Positions 16,056 to 24,925 of a stretch of 64,000 bases of DNA are shown here, one piece after another. The stretch spans positions 620,001 through 684,000 of the forward strand of contig NZ_JAESVA010000003.1 in the NCBI RefSeq assembly GCF_020621385.1. The letters run 5' to 3'. This stretch comes from Acidisoma cellulosilyticum (GTDB taxonomy: Bacteria; Pseudomonadota; Alphaproteobacteria; Acetobacterales; Acetobacteraceae). A program made the translations under genes and the position numbers. The notes beneath the pieces were generated by a model. The model did no database searches. It was not told the DNA's origin and saw only the letters and a list, made by a program, of their open reading frames with translations. Position 1 is the stretch's first letter. Every line of letters starts with the position of its first letter.

Positions 16056-17150
16056 ATGAGCCAGGATGACGCCGACATGCTTCTGGTGGTCGGGACCTAT
16101 ACCTCCACCTTGCCGCATGTGGTGGGCAAAGGGCTGGGCATCCATCTGCTCGGCTTCGACAGCCGGACAGGCAGCATCAGCGATGGTCCGGTTTTCCGCG
16201 GCGTCGACAACCCCACCTGGCTGACCATTTCAAAAGACGGCCAGCGGCTCTACAGCGTGCGGGAAGTCGCTGAGGAGGATGATTCCGCGATCGACTGTTT
16301 CGCCCTCGACATCGAAAAGCGCAGCCTGACCAGGCTCGCCTCGGCGCCGAGCTATGGCAGCTGGCCTTGCCATGTCAGTCTGGACGAAGCGGAGCGGCGG
16401 CTTTTCGTCTCCAATTACTTCACGGGCCGGTTTGCCACTATTCGGCTGGATGCTGACCGTCTGCCGACATCGGATGTCACGCTGATCCAGCATGAGGGTG
16501 GCAGCGTGAACCCTGAGCGGCAGGAGGGGCCGCATCTGCATCAGGCCTTGCCGACGCCGGACGGACAGCATGTCATCGTCTGCGATGCCGGGCTCGATCG
16601 TCTCATGCGCTATCGGCTGACGGATGACGGGATCGAAAAGACCGCCAATCTGTCCATCGCGGCCGATCCCGGCAGCTTTCCGCGCCATCTCGCCTTCACG
16701 CCCGATGGTGCGGGGTTTCTCGTCATCCATGAACTGTCGAATACCGTCGCCTCCTACCGCATGGCCGGCGACCGGATCGAGCCGATGGGCGGTCTCTCGA
16801 TCCTGCCCACGGATTGGGACGGCGACAGTAGCGCGGCTGCACTCCATATTCACCCCAGCGGCCGGTTCGCCTTCGCCTCCAATCGCGGCCATGATTCGAT
16901 CTGCTGCATTGATCTGCGCGACGGGCTCGGCCGGTTGAGCGTGCTCGGCTGGGTCAGCGCTTGCGGCGAAGCGCCGCGCGATTTCGCGATCGACCCCACA
17001 GGCCGTTTCCTGATCGTCGCCACCCAGAACAGCGATAATCTTGCGGTCTATGACATAGACATCGAAACCGGCGACCTCTCGCTGAGATCGGCACAATATG
17101 CGATCGGCACACCGGTCTGCCTGAGCTTCGTCAACCTGCCCGTTCAATGA
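16056..17150 (+). CDS. Lactonase, seven-bladed beta-propeller family
   Basis: The 364-residue protein fits the PF10282 lactonase family (6-phosphogluconolactonase of the YbhE type and muconate-cycloisomerase-like relatives). Repeated blades are visible as short V-x-x-Y/F strands with motifs such as GTYTS, HLHQALPTPDG, PRHLAFTPDG, IHPSGRFAFASNR and IDPTGRFLIVATQ. With the upstream dehydrogenase it probably hydrolyses an aldaro- or aldonolactone. GGGAGA (16045-16050) favours ATG 16056 over the adjacent ATG 16053. There is no signal peptide, so it acts in the cytoplasm. Confidence 0.85.
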   Translation: MSQDDADMLLVVGTYTSTLPHVVGKGLGIHLLGFDSRTGSISDGPVFRGVDNPTWLTISKDGQRLYSVREVAEEDDSAIDCFALDIEKRSLTRLASAPSYGSWPCHVSLDEAERRLFVSNYFTGRFATIRLDADRLPTSDVTLIQHEGGSVNPERQEGPHLHQALPTPDGQHVIVCDAGLDRLMRYRLTDDGIEKTANLSIAADPGSFPRHLAFTPDGAGFLVIHELSNTVASYRMAGDRIEPMGGLSILPTDWDGDSSAAALHIHPSGRFAFASNRGHDSICCIDLRDGLGRLSVLGWVSACGEAPRDFAIDPTGRFLIVATQNSDNLAVYDIDIETGDLSLRSAQYAIGTPVCLSFVNLPVQ

Positions 17151-17318
17151 AATTGCAAAGCAGAATTGCCCTTGGATCACGTTAGATGGTCAAGGGAAGT
17201 TGAGGCGTCCTGTTTTGACGTCAACGATAATTGAGCAGTAATCGCCTGGGCTTGTCCCAAGTCTTGATAGAGCCCAACCGCACCGACGCGGCCGGGCAAA
17301 TCCAGATTGGGATAAACC

Positions 17319-17645
17319 ATGCGCAATATCGCTTATATCGCTCTTTCCTCGGCGCTTCTGCTGTCGCCGCTAGCCGCCACCGGCGCATTGGCACAAAGTG
17401 CCACGCCAGGGTCCAATGCGCCGGCAACTGTTGGCGTTCCCGCCGGTAGCCAGTCGGCGAAGCCAAGCGGGACGATGATGATGAGCGGGCCGTCCAGCAC
17501 CATGACGCCGCCCTCGGGGCAGAACGACAATGTCCGGAAAGTGAGCCCCGATTCCATGTCGGCACAGACGGCCAATCCGCCGGGTGCTCAGCCCGGCACG
17601 GGTACCGGCATGGGCAAGACCAGCGGCACCGCCGCTGGCAATTAG
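17319..17645 (+). CDS. Small secreted Pro/Ser/Gly/Met-rich protein
   Basis: A 108-residue protein with a textbook signal peptide: basic MRN, a hydrophobic core to about residue 20, and a likely cleavage after ALA near residue 25. The mature part is low-complexity, rich in Ser, Pro, Gly, Thr, Ala and Met (including MMMSG), with no aromatic residues, so it is probably unfolded in the periplasm. I do not recognise a family. Its TAG stop coincides with the left end of a TA-bounded repeat element, so the natural 3' end may have been changed by insertion. Confidence 0.6.
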   Translation: MRNIAYIALSSALLLSPLAATGALAQSATPGSNAPATVGVPAGSQSAKPSGTMMMSGPSSTMTPPSGQNDNVRKVSPDSMSAQTANPPGAQPGTGTGMGKTSGTAAGN

Positions 17646-17840
17646 AGTCCGTCAGGTTTAGTTGGAAACGCCAAAAAATCTGTCGTGCGCGGGCCTGGCC
17701 GGCCGCACCCCGACCCGCGCATCTACCCGACGAAGCAAGCAATCGGCCGGCTGGGCGCCGCGGCGGGTAGGTCCGGGGCGCGCAGTCCGCGCAACAAGTG
17801 CGCGGATGACAAATTATCTATTAAAACCTGACAGACTCTA
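17643..17840. mobile_element. MITE-like element, family 1, copy 1 (inverted)
   Basis: The 198-bp element is bounded by TA on both sides. The left end TAGAGTCCGTCAGGTTTAG and the right end, read inverted, TAGAGTCTGTCAGGTTTTA are imperfect terminal inverted repeats. The core holds two G+C-rich hairpins separated by the CTACCC, GGCGCC and GGGTAG boxes. The same element occurs in the opposite orientation at 19260 and 39160. No transposase is encoded. The first TA is part of the TAG stop of the upstream gene. Confidence 0.8.
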
Positions 17841-17945
17841 GAGCAGATCCCGGTCAGATGGACTCATCTGGCCGGGTGAAGATGCTCGCAAAAACAATAA
17901 TCTAAAGCGGCATCTGTGAGCGTAAGCGAACAGGAAACGCTCTAG
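17839..17945. repeat. Repeat K, copy 1, adjoining the MITE end
   Basis: Starts at the TA of the preceding element and ends GCTCTAG, giving CTAGAGC/GCTCTAG ends. A hairpin of 12 pairs (CCCGG-T-CAGATG with CATCTG-G-CCGGG) is followed by a conserved ATGCTCGCAAAAACAATAAT. About 70 bp of it recur with roughly 90 percent identity at 43433-43502, again right after a TA-bounded element. Confidence 0.7.
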
Positions 17946-17960
17946 TCTTTCGCGCCAAGC

Positions 17961-18001
17961 ATAAAACGAGACGGGGCCGGTTCGTCCCCGTCTCGTTTTA
18001 T
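17961..18001 (-). terminator. Strong bidirectional terminator after osmC
   Basis: A perfect 16-bp stem (17961-17976 with 17986-18001) around a 9-base loop, with AAAA on one side and TTTT on the other, lies 10 bp after the osmC stop. It would end osmC transcription on the minus strand and also stop read-through from the plus strand. Confidence 0.85.
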
Positions 18002-18010
18002 CTTGAAAAC

Positions 18011-18436
18011 TCAGTCGACCAGCTGGGCGTCCAGCGTAATCTCAGCCTTCAGCAGTTTCGAAACCGGGCAGCCGGCCTTTGCCATATTGGTCAGTTCCGT
18101 GAACTTCTCCGCTGTCGCACCGGGAACCGTCGCACGCAGGGTCAGATGCACGGCGGTGATGGAAAATCCGTCGCCGTCCTTGTCGAGCGTGACCTCGGCT
18201 GTGGTTTCCATATGGGTCGCCTTCAGCTGCGCGTCGCCCAGAATAAGCGACAGCGCCATGGTGAAGCAGCCGGAATGGGCCGCCCCGATCAGCTCTTCCG
18301 GATTGGTGCCGGGCTTGCCTTCGAAGCGGCTTGCGAAGCCGTAAGGATAGGCGGTGAGGGCACCGCTTTTGGTTGAGATCGCGCCTTTGCCGTCCTTGAT
18401 GCCGCCTTCCCAAACAGCCGAACCAGTCGTTTTCAT
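18011..18436 (-). CDS. osmC: OsmC-type peroxiredoxin
   Basis: OsmC proteins are dimeric thiol peroxidases that reduce organic hydroperoxides. Both redox cysteines are present: Cys57 in AAHSGCFTMAL and Cys123 in AGCPVSKLLKAEI. The N-terminus GSAVWEGGIKDGKG is the family signature, and GTNPEELI precedes the first cysteine. ATG 18436 is chosen because AGAAGG lies 9 bases upstream; the in-frame ATG 18445 overlaps that ribosome-binding site. The length, 141 residues, is typical. It stands alone, ended by a strong terminator. Confidence 0.95.
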   Translation of the reverse strand: MKTTGSAVWEGGIKDGKGAISTKSGALTAYPYGFASRFEGKPGTNPEELIGAAHSGCFTMALSLILGDAQLKATHMETTAEVTLDKDGDGFSITAVHLTLRATVPGATAEKFTELTNMAKAGCPVSKLLKAEITLDAQLVD

Positions 18437-18738
18437 GCCATCCATCCTTCTCGTTATGACGATCCCGCGCAGAGCCAGGGGCCAAGCGGGATTGTGTGGA
18501 GGTAGACTGACCTGCCTGCTCTACAAGACAGCGCGCTTTGGCGATCTGGCCTCGGACTGCCCTGGTGCGGTCGGGGTGAGCATGGCGGAAACGATGCCGG
18601 AGCGCTACTCGTCCCCCGCGCGGTCCGTCTGCGCAAGTCTCCCTTCCACCGAAGCCGATTGTCTGGCACGGCTGGCGCACTACCCTAACCAGGCGCTGCG
18701 GCAACTGCTGCCGCCGCCGCCAGCATGGAGTTTCGACT
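18437..18738. other. Divergent intergenic region osmC / FKBP
   Basis: About 300 bp with no supported gene. It must contain the promoters of both flanking genes. TTGTCT near 18658 and TACCCT near 18680 form a weak possible promoter toward the FKBP gene. Otherwise I see nothing specific. Confidence 0.35.
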
Positions 18739-19101
18739 ATGGCAGACGAATTCATGACCCTGCATCCGGGCCTGCGCTACCGCGACGATGTCGTGGGGGA
18801 TGGCGCGCAACCGACCCAGGGCCAGAAAGTCACGGTCCATTACACGGGCTGGCTGGATAATGACGGTGCGCCGGGCAAGAAGTTCGACAGCTCGCGCGAT
18901 CGCGGCCAGCCCTTCCAGTTCACGCTCGGCGTGCAGCAGGTGATTTCAGGCTGGGATCTCGGTGTCGCATCGATGCGCATCGGCGGCCGGCGCACTTTGT
19001 TCCTGGCGCCCCAGCACGGCTATGGCGCACGCGGCGCCGGCGGCGTCATCCCGCCGAACGCCTCGCTGATCTTTGACGTCGAGCTTCTCGGCGTCGGCTA
19101 A
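18739..19101 (+). CDS. FKBP-type peptidyl-prolyl cis-trans isomerase
   Basis: A single FKBP domain of 120 residues without a signal peptide, so cytoplasmic. Family motifs are KVTVHYTGWL, KKFDSSRDRGQPFQFTLG, VISGWDLGV, RRTLFLAPQHGYGARG and VIPPNASLIFDVELL, which include most of the prolyl-binding pocket residues. It accelerates proline isomerisation during folding. Its TAA stop is also the left TA boundary of a repeat element. Confidence 0.95.
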   Translation: MADEFMTLHPGLRYRDDVVGDGAQPTQGQKVTVHYTGWLDNDGAPGKKFDSSRDRGQPFQFTLGVQQVISGWDLGVASMRIGGRRTLFLAPQHGYGARGAGGVIPPNASLIFDVELLGVG

Positions 19102-19261
19102 CCTCCGTCAGGCTTCGATAGATAATTGGTCATCCCCGGACTTGTTCCGGGGACCCACCCTTGCGTGCAGGCAAGCGGCCGTCTGGGCGCCAAAACGGGT
19201 AGACCCGCGGCACAGGGCCGCGGGCGACGGATTGGGGGCCAGCTAAACCCCGCGGACTCTA
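19099..19261. mobile_element. MITE-like element, family 1, diverged copy
   Basis: This older copy starts TAACCTCCGTCAGG on the FKBP stop codon and ends GGACTCTA at 19261, where the next element begins. The terminal sequences match the family 1 ends with several substitutions, including the shared ATAGATAATT. The core has CCCCGGA/TCCGGGG and CCGCGG/CCGCGG-type hairpins around ACCC and GGGTAGA boxes. It forms a tandem with the element at 19260, sharing one TA. Confidence 0.65.
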
Positions 19262-19442
19262 GAGTCTGTCAGGTTTTAATAGATAATTTGTCATCCGCGC
19301 ACTTGTTGCGCGGACCTACCCGCCGCGGCGCCCAGCCGGCCGATTGCTTGCTCCGCCGGGTAGATGCGCGGGTCGGGGTGCGGCCGGCTAGGCCCGCGCA
19401 CGACAGATTTAGTGGCGTTTCCAACTAAACCCAATGGCCTCT
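19260..19442. mobile_element. MITE-like element, family 1, copy 2
   Basis: The left end is TAGAGTCTGTCAGGTTTTA and the next bases ATAGATAATTTGTCATCC match the copies at 39160 (direct) and 17643 (inverted). The right terminal repeat is degraded (CTAAACCCAATGGCCTCTA). The core carries hairpin GTCATCCGCGCACTTGTTGC... and the GGGTAGA box. It lies between the FKBP gene and the convergent cysteine-hydrolase gene. Confidence 0.75.
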
Positions 19443-19473
19443 AACCTCTCAAACCGTCCGGATCGCCCATCAT

Positions 19474-20130
19474 TCAGGCGCCGGCCAAAGCCGCGATCTC
19501 CGCGACCAGGGCAGCCGTCGTCACCTGACGGCAATAGCCTTTGTTATTCGCGAGCGACGTCTCATGCCGCAGCGGGCTTTGCGTGACGCAGGCATCCGTC
19601 GGCAAAGTCACCAGATAGCCGAGGTCGCAGGCGTCGCGCACGGCGGAATCGACGCATTGATCGGTCAAGGCACCGACGATGATCAGGTAACGAATACCCA
19701 GATTGCGCAGCACATAATCGATATTGGTCGAGATGAAGACCGAGGATGAGGTTTTCGGAATGATGATCTCATCCGGCCCCGGCTTCAGCGCATCCAGCAC
19801 CTGCGCGTCGCGGGAGCCTTTGGGGCAAAACAACCCGCTGATCTTGTAGTCCAGCCCCATATCGCGGCCATCCTGCGTCAGGCTTTCGATGACCGTGTAC
19901 AGGACCTCGATACCCGCCGTCCGGCAGGCCCTTTGCAGGCGCTGCATATTCGGGATGCCCCGGCTTTCCATCTCCCGGAAGAAATAGCCGTATTTGCGCT
20001 CGATCTCGGCGGGGTCGAGACCGATATACTCGCCGCCGCCCGGCATGGTGTAATTCTGCGCATCGATGAGCAGCAGCGCGGTCTCATCCGCCACCACCGG
20101 CACATTGCGGCTCAGCTGGAAGTCTTTCAT
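19474..20130 (-). CDS. Isochorismatase-like cysteine hydrolase
   Basis: The 218-residue protein has the catalytic triad of the family: Asp23 in LLLIDAQN, Lys126 in IIPKTSSS and Cys159 in GALTDQCVDSAVRDA. Members hydrolyse isochorismate, nicotinamide, ureidoacrylate, N-carbamoyl compounds and similar amides. It follows a glutamine-synthetase-like gene by 12 bp, so an amide or gamma-glutamyl substrate is a reasonable guess. The ORF could also start at GTG 20133, adjacent to the same GAGG ribosome-binding site. A biuret or amide hydrolase role cannot be excluded. Confidence 0.88.
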   Translation of the reverse strand: MKDFQLSRNVPVVADETALLLIDAQNYTMPGGGEYIGLDPAEIERKYGYFFREMESRGIPNMQRLQRACRTAGIEVLYTVIESLTQDGRDMGLDYKISGLFCPKGSRDAQVLDALKPGPDEIIIPKTSSSVFISTNIDYVLRNLGIRYLIIVGALTDQCVDSAVRDACDLGYLVTLPTDACVTQSPLRHETSLANNKGYCRQVTTAALVAEIAALAGA

Positions 20131-20142
20131 CACGCTTTATCC

Positions 20143-21450
20143 TCAATAAATCGCTGCATAGCGGTCGCAGATATCGGACGGTTCCAGCTCATCCAGCGCA
20201 TGGATCTCGGATCGTTTGAATTCGAGATAGGCGGAAAGCAGCGTTTCGCCGAACCAGTCCTTCGCTGCCGTGGTCGCTTCCAGCAGATCCAAGGCTTCGT
20301 CCAGCGAGCGGGGCAGGGTGCGGATACCCGCTTCCGCCCGCGCGGCTTCCGACATCTGCCAGAAGTCTGAGCGCTCGGCCGGCAGTGTCATATTCTGCCT
20401 GATACCGTCGAGACCGGCATGAACAATGGCGCCGAGCGCCATATAGGGGCAGGCGCTGGCGTCGCCGACCCGGAACTCGATATTGAACTGGCTGTCGGCC
20501 TTATCCTCGGCACCCGGGAAAATGGGCGCCACCCGCAACGCGGCGCCGCGATCCTGAACGCCCAGGAAAGCCCAGACCGGCGCCCAGCGATTGGGCTGCA
20601 ACCGATAGTACGACGCGACGGAGGGCGTAGTCACCGCCGTCAGCGCCGGCAGATGATGCAGCACGCCGGCCAGGAACGGCGCCATGCGCGGGGAGATGCC
20701 GTAGGGGGCGGACGGATCGCGGGAGACGGGCCTGCCGTCCTGGTTCCACAGACTGAAATGGATATGCGTGCCGCTGCCGACGCCGTCCGGCGCCATCACA
20801 GGGGCCAAGGTCACGCGATGGCCGCTGCGCTCGGCGACCGCGCGCAGGATTTCGCGGGTAATGACGGCCTCATCGGCGATCCGCATGCCGAAGGTCGGCT
20901 TCACCGTCACCTCGAACTGGCGGGGCGCATATTCCGGCAGGAAACTGTCCGGGGTTATGCCCGCCGCGCGCAATGCGCCGACCACGCTCTCACCGAATAT
21001 GCCCTGACGGCGGAAGGAACTGAGCGAATAGGCATCGCCCGGCCGGTCCTCGATCCCGAGATGCACGAATTCCTGCTCGAAGGCGCCTTTCAGCTGCAAG
21101 CCGGTCTCCGCCTCCAGGGCCGCGAGGCCACGGCGCAGGAAATCACGCGGGCAGCAGGACCAGGGCGCGCCGTCCAGCGCCTGCAGATCGGCGATATAGA
21201 AGCGCTCCGCCGCCGCGCCGTCGAAAGGCACCAACACGCCGGTCGAAGGGTCAGGCTTCATCACCAGATCGCCGACCGTGCCGAAGGGGGAGGAAAGGAT
21301 GCTGCCGAAGGCTGAAATCATGATGTTGGAGCCGGTCATGCCCATGCCCTGCGCCAGGCGCTGCTCCAGCTCGACCGCCGGGAAGGCCTTGCCGCGCACC
21401 AGCCCGGCCAGATCGCAAATACCAACGAAAACCAGTTCTTCCTGATGCAA
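20143..21450 (-). CDS. Glutamine synthetase-like ligase (gamma-glutamyl amine/polyamine ligase type)
   Basis: The protein has the glutamine synthetase catalytic fold: ATP-site EQEFVHLG, GSGTHIHFSLW, NRWAPVW and the RVGDAS/FNIEFR metal and glutamate site. At 435 residues and without the adenylylation Tyr loop of housekeeping GlnA, it belongs to the GlnA-like group that ligates glutamate to amines or polyamines. No ATG fits: a TTG at 21450 lies 6 bases after GGGAGG and begins at the conserved domain, so I place the start there. It is followed by the cysteine hydrolase and divergent from dodecin. The acceptor amine is unknown. Confidence 0.88.
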   Translation of the reverse strand: MHQEELVFVGICDLAGLVRGKAFPAVELEQRLAQGMGMTGSNIMISAFGSILSSPFGTVGDLVMKPDPSTGVLVPFDGAAAERFYIADLQALDGAPWSCCPRDFLRRGLAALEAETGLQLKGAFEQEFVHLGIEDRPGDAYSLSSFRRQGIFGESVVGALRAAGITPDSFLPEYAPRQFEVTVKPTFGMRIADEAVITREILRAVAERSGHRVTLAPVMAPDGVGSGTHIHFSLWNQDGRPVSRDPSAPYGISPRMAPFLAGVLHHLPALTAVTTPSVASYYRLQPNRWAPVWAFLGVQDRGAALRVAPIFPGAEDKADSQFNIEFRVGDASACPYMALGAIVHAGLDGIRQNMTLPAERSDFWQMSEAARAEAGIRTLPRSLDEALDLLEATTAAKDWFGETLLSAYLEFKRSEIHALDELEPSDICDRYAAIY

Positions 21451-21581
21451 GGCCCGCCTCCCTTTCTGCTTTTGCCGATGATGGAACGAGAGGGCAGGGG
21501 CGGTAAAGCCGGCCATCCGGTGCTTGAGCTTTCGCCGGCGCCACCAACATGACGCTGCGAGACAACAACCGGAGAAATCCC

Positions 21582-21812
21582 ATGACCGACCATGTGTACA
21601 GGCTGATCGAAGTCGTCGGCTCCTCGCCCGCCAGCGTCGAAGACGCCATTCAATCCGCCATCGCCAAGGCATCCAAGACCATCCGCCATATCCGCTGGTT
21701 CGAAGTCATCGAGACGCGCGGACAGGTGGAGGACGGCAAGGTCGCCTATTATCAGGTGACGCTGAAGGTCGGCTTTTCACTTGAGGACGAAGAGGTGAGC
21801 CTGCGGCCTTGA
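21582..21812 (+). CDS. Dodecin, flavin-storage protein
   Basis: A 76-residue protein of the dodecin family, which forms hollow dodecamers that bind riboflavin or FMN pairs. The start VYRLIEVVGSSPASVEDAI, the central IRWFEVIETRG with the flavin-stacking Trp, and VAYYQVTLKVGF with the flavin-contacting Gln are all recognisable. GGAGA ends about 7 bases before ATG 21582. It is divergent from the glutamine-synthetase-like gene with a 131-bp gap. Confidence 0.93.
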   Translation: MTDHVYRLIEVVGSSPASVEDAIQSAIAKASKTIRHIRWFEVIETRGQVEDGKVAYYQVTLKVGFSLEDEEVSLRP

Positions 21813-21950
21813 ACGCGCGGCAGCGTCTCAAGCTCTGAGCAGAGACCAGAAATTCCAAGACGGCAGGCCAGATGGGTCGCAAAATAATGCCGAAGGGCGT
21901 ATTTTAGTCACGAATGGCAATGTGACGCCGCAGCAGTTAAGGATTGCGCT

Positions 21951-23822
21951 ATGCCCGCCTATCGCTCTCGCACCTCCACCCATGGCCGCAACATGGCCGG
22001 CGCCCGTGCGCTGTGGCGCGCGACGGGTATGGGCGACGGCGATTTCGGCAAGCCGATTATCGCCATTGCCAATTCCTTCACGCAGTTCGTACCCGGCCAT
22101 GTCCATCTCAAGGATCTCGGCCAGCTCGTCGCCGGGGAAGTGCAGAAGGCCGGTGGTGTCGCCAAGGAATTCAACACCATCGCGGTCGATGACGGCATCG
22201 CCATGGGCCATGCCGGCATGCTCTACAGCTTGCCCTCGCGGGAGTTGATCGCCGACGCGGTGGAATACATGGTTCAGGCCCATTGCGCCGATGCGCTGGT
22301 CTGCATCTCCAACTGCGACAAGATCACGCCCGGCATGCTGATGGCCGCGATGCGGCTGAATATCCCGGCGATCTTCGTCTCCGGCGGCCCCATGGAAGCC
22401 GGCAAGATCAAGGCTGACGGCACCGGCGGTGCGGCGGTCGAGAAGCGCGCCGACCTCATCACCGCCATGGTCGCCGCCGCCGATCCGCATGTGTCGGACG
22501 CCGATGCCGAAGTGCAGGAACGCTCGGCTTGCCCCACCTGCGGCTCCTGCTCCGGCATGTTCACGGCCAATTCCATGAACTGCCTGACGGAAGCGCTGGG
22601 CCTGTCGCTGCCCGGCAATGGCAGCCTGCTCGCGACCCATGCCGATCGCCGCAAGCTGTTTGTGGAAGCCGGCTGGACCATCGTCGATCTCGCCCGCCGC
22701 TGGTACGAGCAGGATGACGCTTCGGCCCTGCCGCGCAATATCGCGAGCTTCCAGGCTTTCGAGAATGCGATGTCGCTCGATATCGCCATGGGCGGCTCGA
22801 CCAATACGGTCTTGCATCTGCTCGCCGCAGCGCAGGAAGCCGAAATCCCCTTCACCATGGCCGATATCGACCGGTTGTCGCGCCGCGTGCCCAACCTCTG
22901 CAAGGTCTCGCCTTCGGTGATGAGCGTCCATATGGAGGATGTGCATCGCGCTGGCGGCATCATGGCGCTGCTGTCCGAGCTGAGCCGCGCGGGCCTCATC
23001 CATACGGACCTGCCGACAGTCCATAGCGCGACCATGGGTGCCGCGCTGGCGCAGTGGGATGTTGTGGGTGCGGACCCGGACAGCACGGCCGGCGTGCTTT
23101 ATCGCGCGGCCCCCGGCGGCGTGCGCACGGTGGAAGCCTTCAGCCAGGAACGCCGCTTCGCGGAACTGGACACCGACCGTGAGAAGGGCGTGATCCGCAA
23201 TATCGAGAACGCCTTCAGCAAGGATGGCGGTCTGGCCGTGCTCTTCGGCAATATCGCCATAGAAGGGGCGATCGTGAAGACCGCCGGGGTTGACGCTTCA
23301 AACCTCGTCTTCTCGGGTCCCGCCCATATCTTCGAAAGCCAGGATGACGCGGTCGCCGGCATTCTGGGTGACGAGGTCAAGGCCGGCGAGGTCGTGCTGA
23401 TCCGCTACGAAGGCCCCAAGGGCGGGCCGGGCATGCAGGAGATGCTGTACCCCACCAGCTATCTGAAGTCGAAGGGCCTCGGCAAGGCTTGCGCGCTCAT
23501 CACCGACGGTCGCTTCTCCGGCGGCACGGCGGGGCTTTCCATCGGCCATATGTCTCCGGAAGCGGCCGAGGGCGGTGCCGTCGGTCTGGTGCAGAACGGC
23601 GATATCATCGAGATCGATATCCCCAACCGCATCCTGCGCGTGGCGCTGACGGATGAGGAACTGGGCCTGCGCCGCATCGCGATGGAGGCCAAAGGCGCTG
23701 CCGGCTGGAAGCCGGAAAACCGGCAGCGCGTGGTTTCCCCCGCGCTGCGGGCCTATGCGGCCATGACGACCAGCGCGTCGCGCGGCGCCATCCGCGACGT
23801 CTCCCAGGTCGAGCGGCGCTAA
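21951..23822 (+). CDS. ilvD: Dihydroxy-acid dehydratase
   Basis: IlvD dehydrates 2,3-dihydroxy acids to 2-keto acids in the third common step of valine and isoleucine synthesis, using an Fe-S cluster. The 623-residue length and the start [25 protein letters not shown] are those of the proteobacterial enzyme. Cluster ligands lie in [12 protein letters not shown] and [12 protein letters not shown], and the closing [15 protein letters not shown] and GWKP segments are typical. AAGGA precedes ATG 21951 by 8 bases. It is distinct from the IlvD/Edd-family enzyme at the right edge of the window. Confidence 0.97.
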   Translation: MPAYRSRTSTHGRNMAGARALWRATGMGDGDFGKPIIAIANSFTQFVPGHVHLKDLGQLVAGEVQKAGGVAKEFNTIAVDDGIAMGHAGMLYSLPSRELIADAVEYMVQAHCADALVCISNCDKITPGMLMAAMRLNIPAIFVSGGPMEAGKIKADGTGGAAVEKRADLITAMVAAADPHVSDADAEVQERSACPTCGSCSGMFTANSMNCLTEALGLSLPGNGSLLATHADRRKLFVEAGWTIVDLARRWYEQDDASALPRNIASFQAFENAMSLDIAMGGSTNTVLHLLAAAQEAEIPFTMADIDRLSRRVPNLCKVSPSVMSVHMEDVHRAGGIMALLSELSRAGLIHTDLPTVHSATMGAALAQWDVVGADPDSTAGVLYRAAPGGVRTVEAFSQERRFAELDTDREKGVIRNIENAFSKDGGLAVLFGNIAIEGAIVKTAGVDASNLVFSGPAHIFESQDDAVAGILGDEVKAGEVVLIRYEGPKGGPGMQEMLYPTSYLKSKGLGKACALITDGRFSGGTAGLSIGHMSPEAAEGGAVGLVQNGDIIEIDIPNRILRVALTDEELGLRRIAMEAKGAAGWKPENRQRVVSPALRAYAAMTTSASRGAIRDVSQVERR

Positions 23823-23843
23823 CCAAGATTTCGCGGAGCGGGC

Positions 23844-24686
23844 CTATTCGACCGGATAGGTCTGCTCCGCGATAAACTTGAACGGATAGTCCGGGTCGAC
23901 ATAGCCGTGCGGCTTCTGCCGGTCCGGCAATTCGACCTTCGATTGCGGCAATTCCTCGTAAGGGATATGCCGCAGGAGATGCGAGATGGTGTTCAGCCGC
24001 CCGCGTTTCTTGTCATCGGACCGGACAACGAACCAAGGCGCCCAGGGCGTATCGGTCGCGGCAAACATATCGTCCCTGGCGCGCGAGTAATCGTACCAAT
24101 GCGCATAGGACTTCAGGTCCATCGGTGACAGTTTCCAGGTTTTGCGACCGTCGCTGATCCGGGCCTTAAGCCGCCGCTCCTGCTCCGCCTCACCGACCTC
24201 CAGCCAGTATTTGATCAGGATGATGCCGGATTCGATCATGGATTTTTCCATGCCGGGCAGGGTCTCCAGAAAGCGCTTGGAGACGTCTTCGCTGCAGAAC
24301 CCCATGACGCGCTCGACACCGGCCCGATTGTACCAGCTGCGATCGAAGATCACGACCTCACCACCGGCCGGCAGGTGAGGCAAATAGCGCTGCACATACA
24401 TCTGTGTCTTCTCGCGCTCGGTCGGCGCGGGAAGGGCGACGACCCGAAACACGCGGGGGCTGACCCGTTCCGTCAGCGCCTTGATGGTGCCGCCCTTGCC
24501 GGCGGCATCCCGGCCTTCAAAGACGATGCAGACTTTCAGCTTATGATGCACGACCCATTGCTGGAGTTTGACGAGTTCGACGTGAAGCCGTTCCAGCTCT
24601 CGCGCATAGACCTTGCCGGGAAGCTTACTCGCCTTCTCCGTCTCAGGTGCCGCACGCTCGTCCTGGTGCTTGGATTGCTTGCTCAT
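23844..24686 (-). CDS. ppk2: Polyphosphate kinase 2 family protein
   Basis: PPK2 enzymes transfer phosphate between polyphosphate and nucleotides. The Walker A FEGRDAAGKGG (residues 57-67), the lid module and Walker B FDRSWYNRAGVERVMGF are clear, and 280 residues is the usual size for a single-domain member. The N-terminus of about 22 residues is charged and probably disordered. The class (ADP, GDP or AMP specific) cannot be set by eye. Convergent with ilvD, 21 bp between stops. Confidence 0.93.
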   Translation of the reverse strand: MSKQSKHQDERAAPETEKASKLPGKVYARELERLHVELVKLQQWVVHHKLKVCIVFEGRDAAGKGGTIKALTERVSPRVFRVVALPAPTEREKTQMYVQRYLPHLPAGGEVVIFDRSWYNRAGVERVMGFCSEDVSKRFLETLPGMEKSMIESGIILIKYWLEVGEAEQERRLKARISDGRKTWKLSPMDLKSYAHWYDYSRARDDMFAATDTPWAPWFVVRSDDKKRGRLNTISHLLRHIPYEELPQSKVELPDRQKPHGYVDPDYPFKFIAEQTYPVE

Positions 24687-24888
24687 CGGCTCCCCCCGTT
24701 TTTTATGATCGGTTTTGCGTGAATTATGACGTGCCAGGCAGGCGTCGGGTGCTGCTCTGGCCCTTGTCTTCGTCCTGTCACAATGACCTGAAGACGCGAA
24801 GCCGTCCAGAATCGCTTTCGCATCCTTCAGGGATTTCTGAATTCTATCAATAATTTAGCAAATCATCTGTGCTGCATCGCAGCGAATG

Positions 24889-24925
24889 ATAGATAAAATC
24901 TATCAATCCACACGTATTTATCTAT
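24889..24925 (+). promoter_or_regulatory. OxyR tetramer operator upstream of ahpC
   Basis: ATAG (24889-24892), CTAT (24900-24903) and CTAT (24922-24925) fall exactly at the first, second and fourth half-site positions of the OxyR consensus ATAG-N7-CTAT-N7-ATAG-N7-CTAT; the third (24911-24914, CACG) is degenerate. The first pair is embedded in the perfect palindrome GATAGATAAAATCTATC. The operator ends one base before the -35 box, and oxyR lies downstream of ahpCF. Confidence 0.75.
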
